From Vibrio tasmaniensis 1F-187 (GTDB taxonomy: Bacteria; Pseudomonadota; Gammaproteobacteria; Enterobacterales; Vibrionaceae), in contig NZ_AJZM02000355.1 in the NCBI RefSeq assembly GCF_000272405.2, positions 1 through 34,331 of the forward strand: a stretch of DNA of 34,331 nucleotides, in the 5' to 3' direction. This document shows, piece after piece, positions 32,405-34,331 of the stretch. Each line of letters begins with the position of its first letter. The stretch's first letter is position 1. The translations under genes were made by a program, and so were the position numbers. Under the pieces are notes generated by a model. The model was not told the origin of the DNA, did not search any database, and saw nothing but the letters and a program-made list of their open reading frames with translations.

Positions 32405-32447
32405 TGGTTTCAGTTATTACAATTATGGATAATTGAGCGAGAAACGG

Positions 32448-34331
32448 ATGACCGATTCAAACAGCGGCTGGATAAAATCAACCTGTGCTTATTGTGGTGT
32501 AGGGTGTGGAATAGAAGCGAGACCGACATCGTTAGGAAAACTAGAAGTGCGTGGTGATAAAGATCATCCATCAAACTATGGAAAGCTATGCACTAAAGGG
32601 ATTGCGCTCGGCGACACCGTCACGCCTTTAGGACGCCTAACACAGCCTGCTCATATTCAGAATGAGCAAAAACAAGAGCTGGACTGGAACAGTGCCACTC
32701 AGTTGGTCGCAGACAAATTCAATCAAACCATCGAAGAATTTGGGGCCGATTCGGTTGCGTTCTATGTGTCTGGTCAGCTGCTTACCGAAGACTATTACGT
32801 TGCCAATAAACTGATGAAAGGCTTCATCGGTAGCGGCAACATCGACAGTAATTCTAGGCTGTGTATGGCTTCAACCGTGGTCGGGCATAAGCGAGCATTT
32901 GGCGCAGACACAGTACCGGTTTGTTATGAAGATCTTGAGCAAGCCGATCTGGTTGTGATTACAGGCTCCAACCTAGCATGGTGTCACCCGGTACTTTTCC
33001 AAAGGTTAAGAGCCGCGAAACAAGCCAACCCTGCATTGAAAGTCATTGTCATCGACCCGCGTTATACCGACACCTGTGAAATCGCAGACATTCACTTGGC
33101 ATTGGAATCCGGCTCAGACGTGGCGTTGTTCAATGGTTTATTGGGCTATCTCGACGATAACGACAAGCTAGATTCAGACTACATAGAAAATCACACCCAA
33201 GGCTTTACTGAAGCCATTCGAGCTGCGACTCGTTATCGTTATACCGAATCAAGTAAGTGCGACAAAAGCGTTCCTGAGCTAACAGGGCTTACTGAACAGC
33301 AACTCGAACAGTTCTACAAGTTATTTGCTTCGAACGAGAAAGTGCTCACCATCTATTCCCAAGGCGTAAACCAATCGACACAAGGGTGTGACAAGGTGAA
33401 TGCCATTATTAACTGTCATTTAGCGACCGGGAAAATCGGCAAGCCGGGCATGGGGCCATTCTCTGTAACGGGCCAGCCAAACGCGATGGGCGGGCGTGAA
33501 GTAGGCGGCTTAGCCAATACCTTAGCCGCGCACTTTGAATTTGGTGACCCGCAATCACACCAAACCGTCAGCGAATTCTGGCAAACCGACAGCTTAGCCA
33601 CACATGCGGGTTTAAAAGCAATTGACCTGTTTGATGCCATGAATGAAGGAAAAATCAAAGCCGTGTGGATCATGGCGACCAACCCAGTCGTGAGTTTGCC
33701 TGACAGTGAGAAAATCAAAGCGGCATTAGAGAAGTGCCCATTTGTGGTGGTATCTGACTGTATTGCCGATACTGAAACCACTCGCTTGGCCGATGTGGTG
33801 CTGCCAGCACAAGGGTGGAGCGAGAAGTCGGGCACCGTGACCAACTCTGAACGCCGAATCTCACGCCAACGCCGCGTGTTACCAAGCCCAGGGGAAGCCA
33901 AACCCGATTGGTGGATTCTAAAAGAAGTCGCACAAAAAATGGGATTCAAAGAGCAATTCGAGTTCCGCCACGAAGGTGAGATCTTCAAAGAGTATTGCGA
34001 GATGACAGCGCTCGGCAATGAAACAGGTAAAGCGCGTGACTTATGTTTAATTGGACTCACGCAACTGGATGAGAAGGGTTATGGCGCACTCACACCACAA
34101 CAATGGCCAGTGCTAGAGTATCAACCAGAGATCATAGAGCAGCGTATGTTCACCACTGGCGAGTTCTTTACTGAATCAGGCAAAGCGCAGTTTATTGCAG
34201 TTGAACACGACAAACCGATTGCCGACACCAGCCTTGAATTTCCCCTTATCATGAACACAGGTCGAATCCGAGACCAATGGCACACCATGAGCCGAACGGG
34301 CTTGGCTGCAGGTTTAGGTGAACACACACCA
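32448..34331 (+). CDS. nasA: Assimilatory nitrate reductase catalytic subunit (3' part outside window)
   Basis: The frame is open from the ATG at 32448 to the window's right edge, 628 codons without a stop. The N terminus holds the [4Fe-4S] site of molybdopterin nitrate reductases: C13, C16 and C20 in CAYCGVGC, and C48 in GKLCTKG with Lys50 next to it. The molybdenum ligand Cys139 stands in NSRLCMAS. Further family motifs include SNLAWCHPVLFQRL, VVIDPRYTDTCE, GKIGKPGMGPFSVTGQPNAMGGREVGG and MATNPVVSLPD. It lacks a Tat leader, as expected for the cytoplasmic assimilatory enzyme rather than NapA. It reduces nitrate to nitrite, which NirBD then takes to ammonium. It is driven by a sigma-54 promoter at 32389-32404. 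Confidence 0.95.
   Translation, partial: MTDSNSGWIKSTCAYCGVGCGIEARPTSLGKLEVRGDKDHPSNYGKLCTKGIALGDTVTPLGRLTQPAHIQNEQKQELDWNSATQLVADKFNQTIEEFGADSVAFYVSGQLLTEDYYVANKLMKGFIGSGNIDSNSRLCMASTVVGHKRAFGADTVPVCYEDLEQADLVVITGSNLAWCHPVLFQRLRAAKQANPALKVIVIDPRYTDTCEIADIHLALESGSDVALFNGLLGYLDDNDKLDSDYIENHTQGFTEAIRAATRYRYTESSKCDKSVPELTGLTEQQLEQFYKLFASNEKVLTIYSQGVNQSTQGCDKVNAIINCHLATGKIGKPGMGPFSVTGQPNAMGGREVGGLANTLAAHFEFGDPQSHQTVSEFWQTDSLATHAGLKAIDLFDAMNEGKIKAVWIMATNPVVSLPDSEKIKAALEKCPFVVVSDCIADTETTRLADVVLPAQGWSEKSGTVTNSERRISRQRRVLPSPGEAKPDWWILKEVAQKMGFKEQFEFRHEGEIFKEYCEMTALGNETGKARDLCLIGLTQLDEKGYGALTPQQWPVLEYQPEIIEQRMFTTGEFFTESGKAQFIAVEHDKPIADTSLEFPLIMNTGRIRDQWHTMSRTGLAAGLGEHTP

Larger units (their letters stand above)
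31961..32447. promoter_or_regulatory. nirB-nasA divergent regulatory region
   Basis: This is a 487-bp, A/T-rich region with no convincing gene. It holds two outward sigma-54 promoters, a central pair of NtrC-like sites and a NarL/NarP-like site (listed separately). An AT-rich hairpin GAAAAAC...GTTTTTTC at about 32061-32081 lies in the presumed nirB leader. A 63-codon frame at 32245-32436 overlaps the promoter and is not taken as a gene. Confidence 0.75.

Noticed and set aside
32245..32436. 63-residue frame upstream of nasA
   Set aside because: It overlaps the sigma-54 promoter and the NtrC-like sites, has no ribosome site and has an AT-driven, Ile/Leu/Phe-rich composition.
33416..34060. Long minus-strand frame of 214 residues
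   Set aside because: It is the antisense shadow of nasA, whose plus-strand frame carries all the family motifs.
1..34331. CRISPR arrays, tRNA or rRNA genes, integron attC sites
   Set aside because: No regularly spaced repeats of suitable length, no cloverleaf-like sequences and no attC-like palindromes were seen by eye on either strand.

Overview
The window looks like chromosomal DNA of a marine Vibrio, most likely of the Splendidus group. This rests on gene content (fruBKA next to a divergent cra/fruR, a nirB-nirD-transporter-kinase block divergent from nasA, yghU, yajD), on protein sequence character and on moderate G+C. The species and the choice of chromosome 2 are inference.

Layout. 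(1) 1-2160: the tail of an unknown membrane protein gene, two terminators, yajD (HNH nuclease family) on the minus strand, and yghU (glutathione-dependent reductase). (2) 2161-9149: a complete 6,989-bp transposable element. I delimit it from the sequence: it begins TG and ends CA, carries 22-bp imperfect terminal inverted repeats with a second matching site 22 bp further in at each end, and is flanked by a 6-bp direct repeat GTTTAG. It encodes a divergent XRE repressor, a Ner-like DNA-binding protein, two small regulators, a coiled-coil protein, a DD(35)E transposase, a MuB/TniB-like AAA+ ATPase, three small proteins and one coiled-coil protein of unknown role. The control region resembles a transposable (Mu/BcepMu-like) phage, but there are no lysis, head or tail genes. 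It sits between yghU and a DOPA 4,5-dioxygenase-like gene, just upstream of the latter's -10 box. (3) 9195-9781: the dioxygenase-like gene and a 50-aa membrane protein. (4) 9869-19848: an envelope/efflux cluster. The minus-strand operon encodes a secreted GyrI-like protein, a sterol-desaturase-family enzyme, an OmpR-type regulator and a histidine kinase. The divergent plus-strand set encodes an ABC membrane domain without ATPase, an RND adaptor, an RND pump and an AraC/GyrI regulator. (5) 19965-25269: the fructose PTS operon fruBKA and divergent cra/fruR, with three near-palindromic FruR operators between them. (6) 25345-34331: assimilatory nitrate/nitrite use. nirB, nirD, a NarK-type transporter and a PP2C/Ser-Thr kinase fusion read leftward; nasA reads rightward and runs off the window.

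How the parts work together. In region 6, the 487-bp nirB-nasA intergenic region contains two oppositely directed sigma-54 promoters with exact GG-N10-GC spacing. Two NtrC-like sites two helical turns apart lie almost midway between them, and a NarL/NarP-type 7-2-7 site lies nearby. This suggests joint control by nitrogen limitation and nitrate. In region 5, FruR operators overlap the cra promoter and lie upstream of fruB, giving the usual fructose-responsive feedback. The best candidate for an under-described system is the phage-regulated, virion-less transposable element of region 2.
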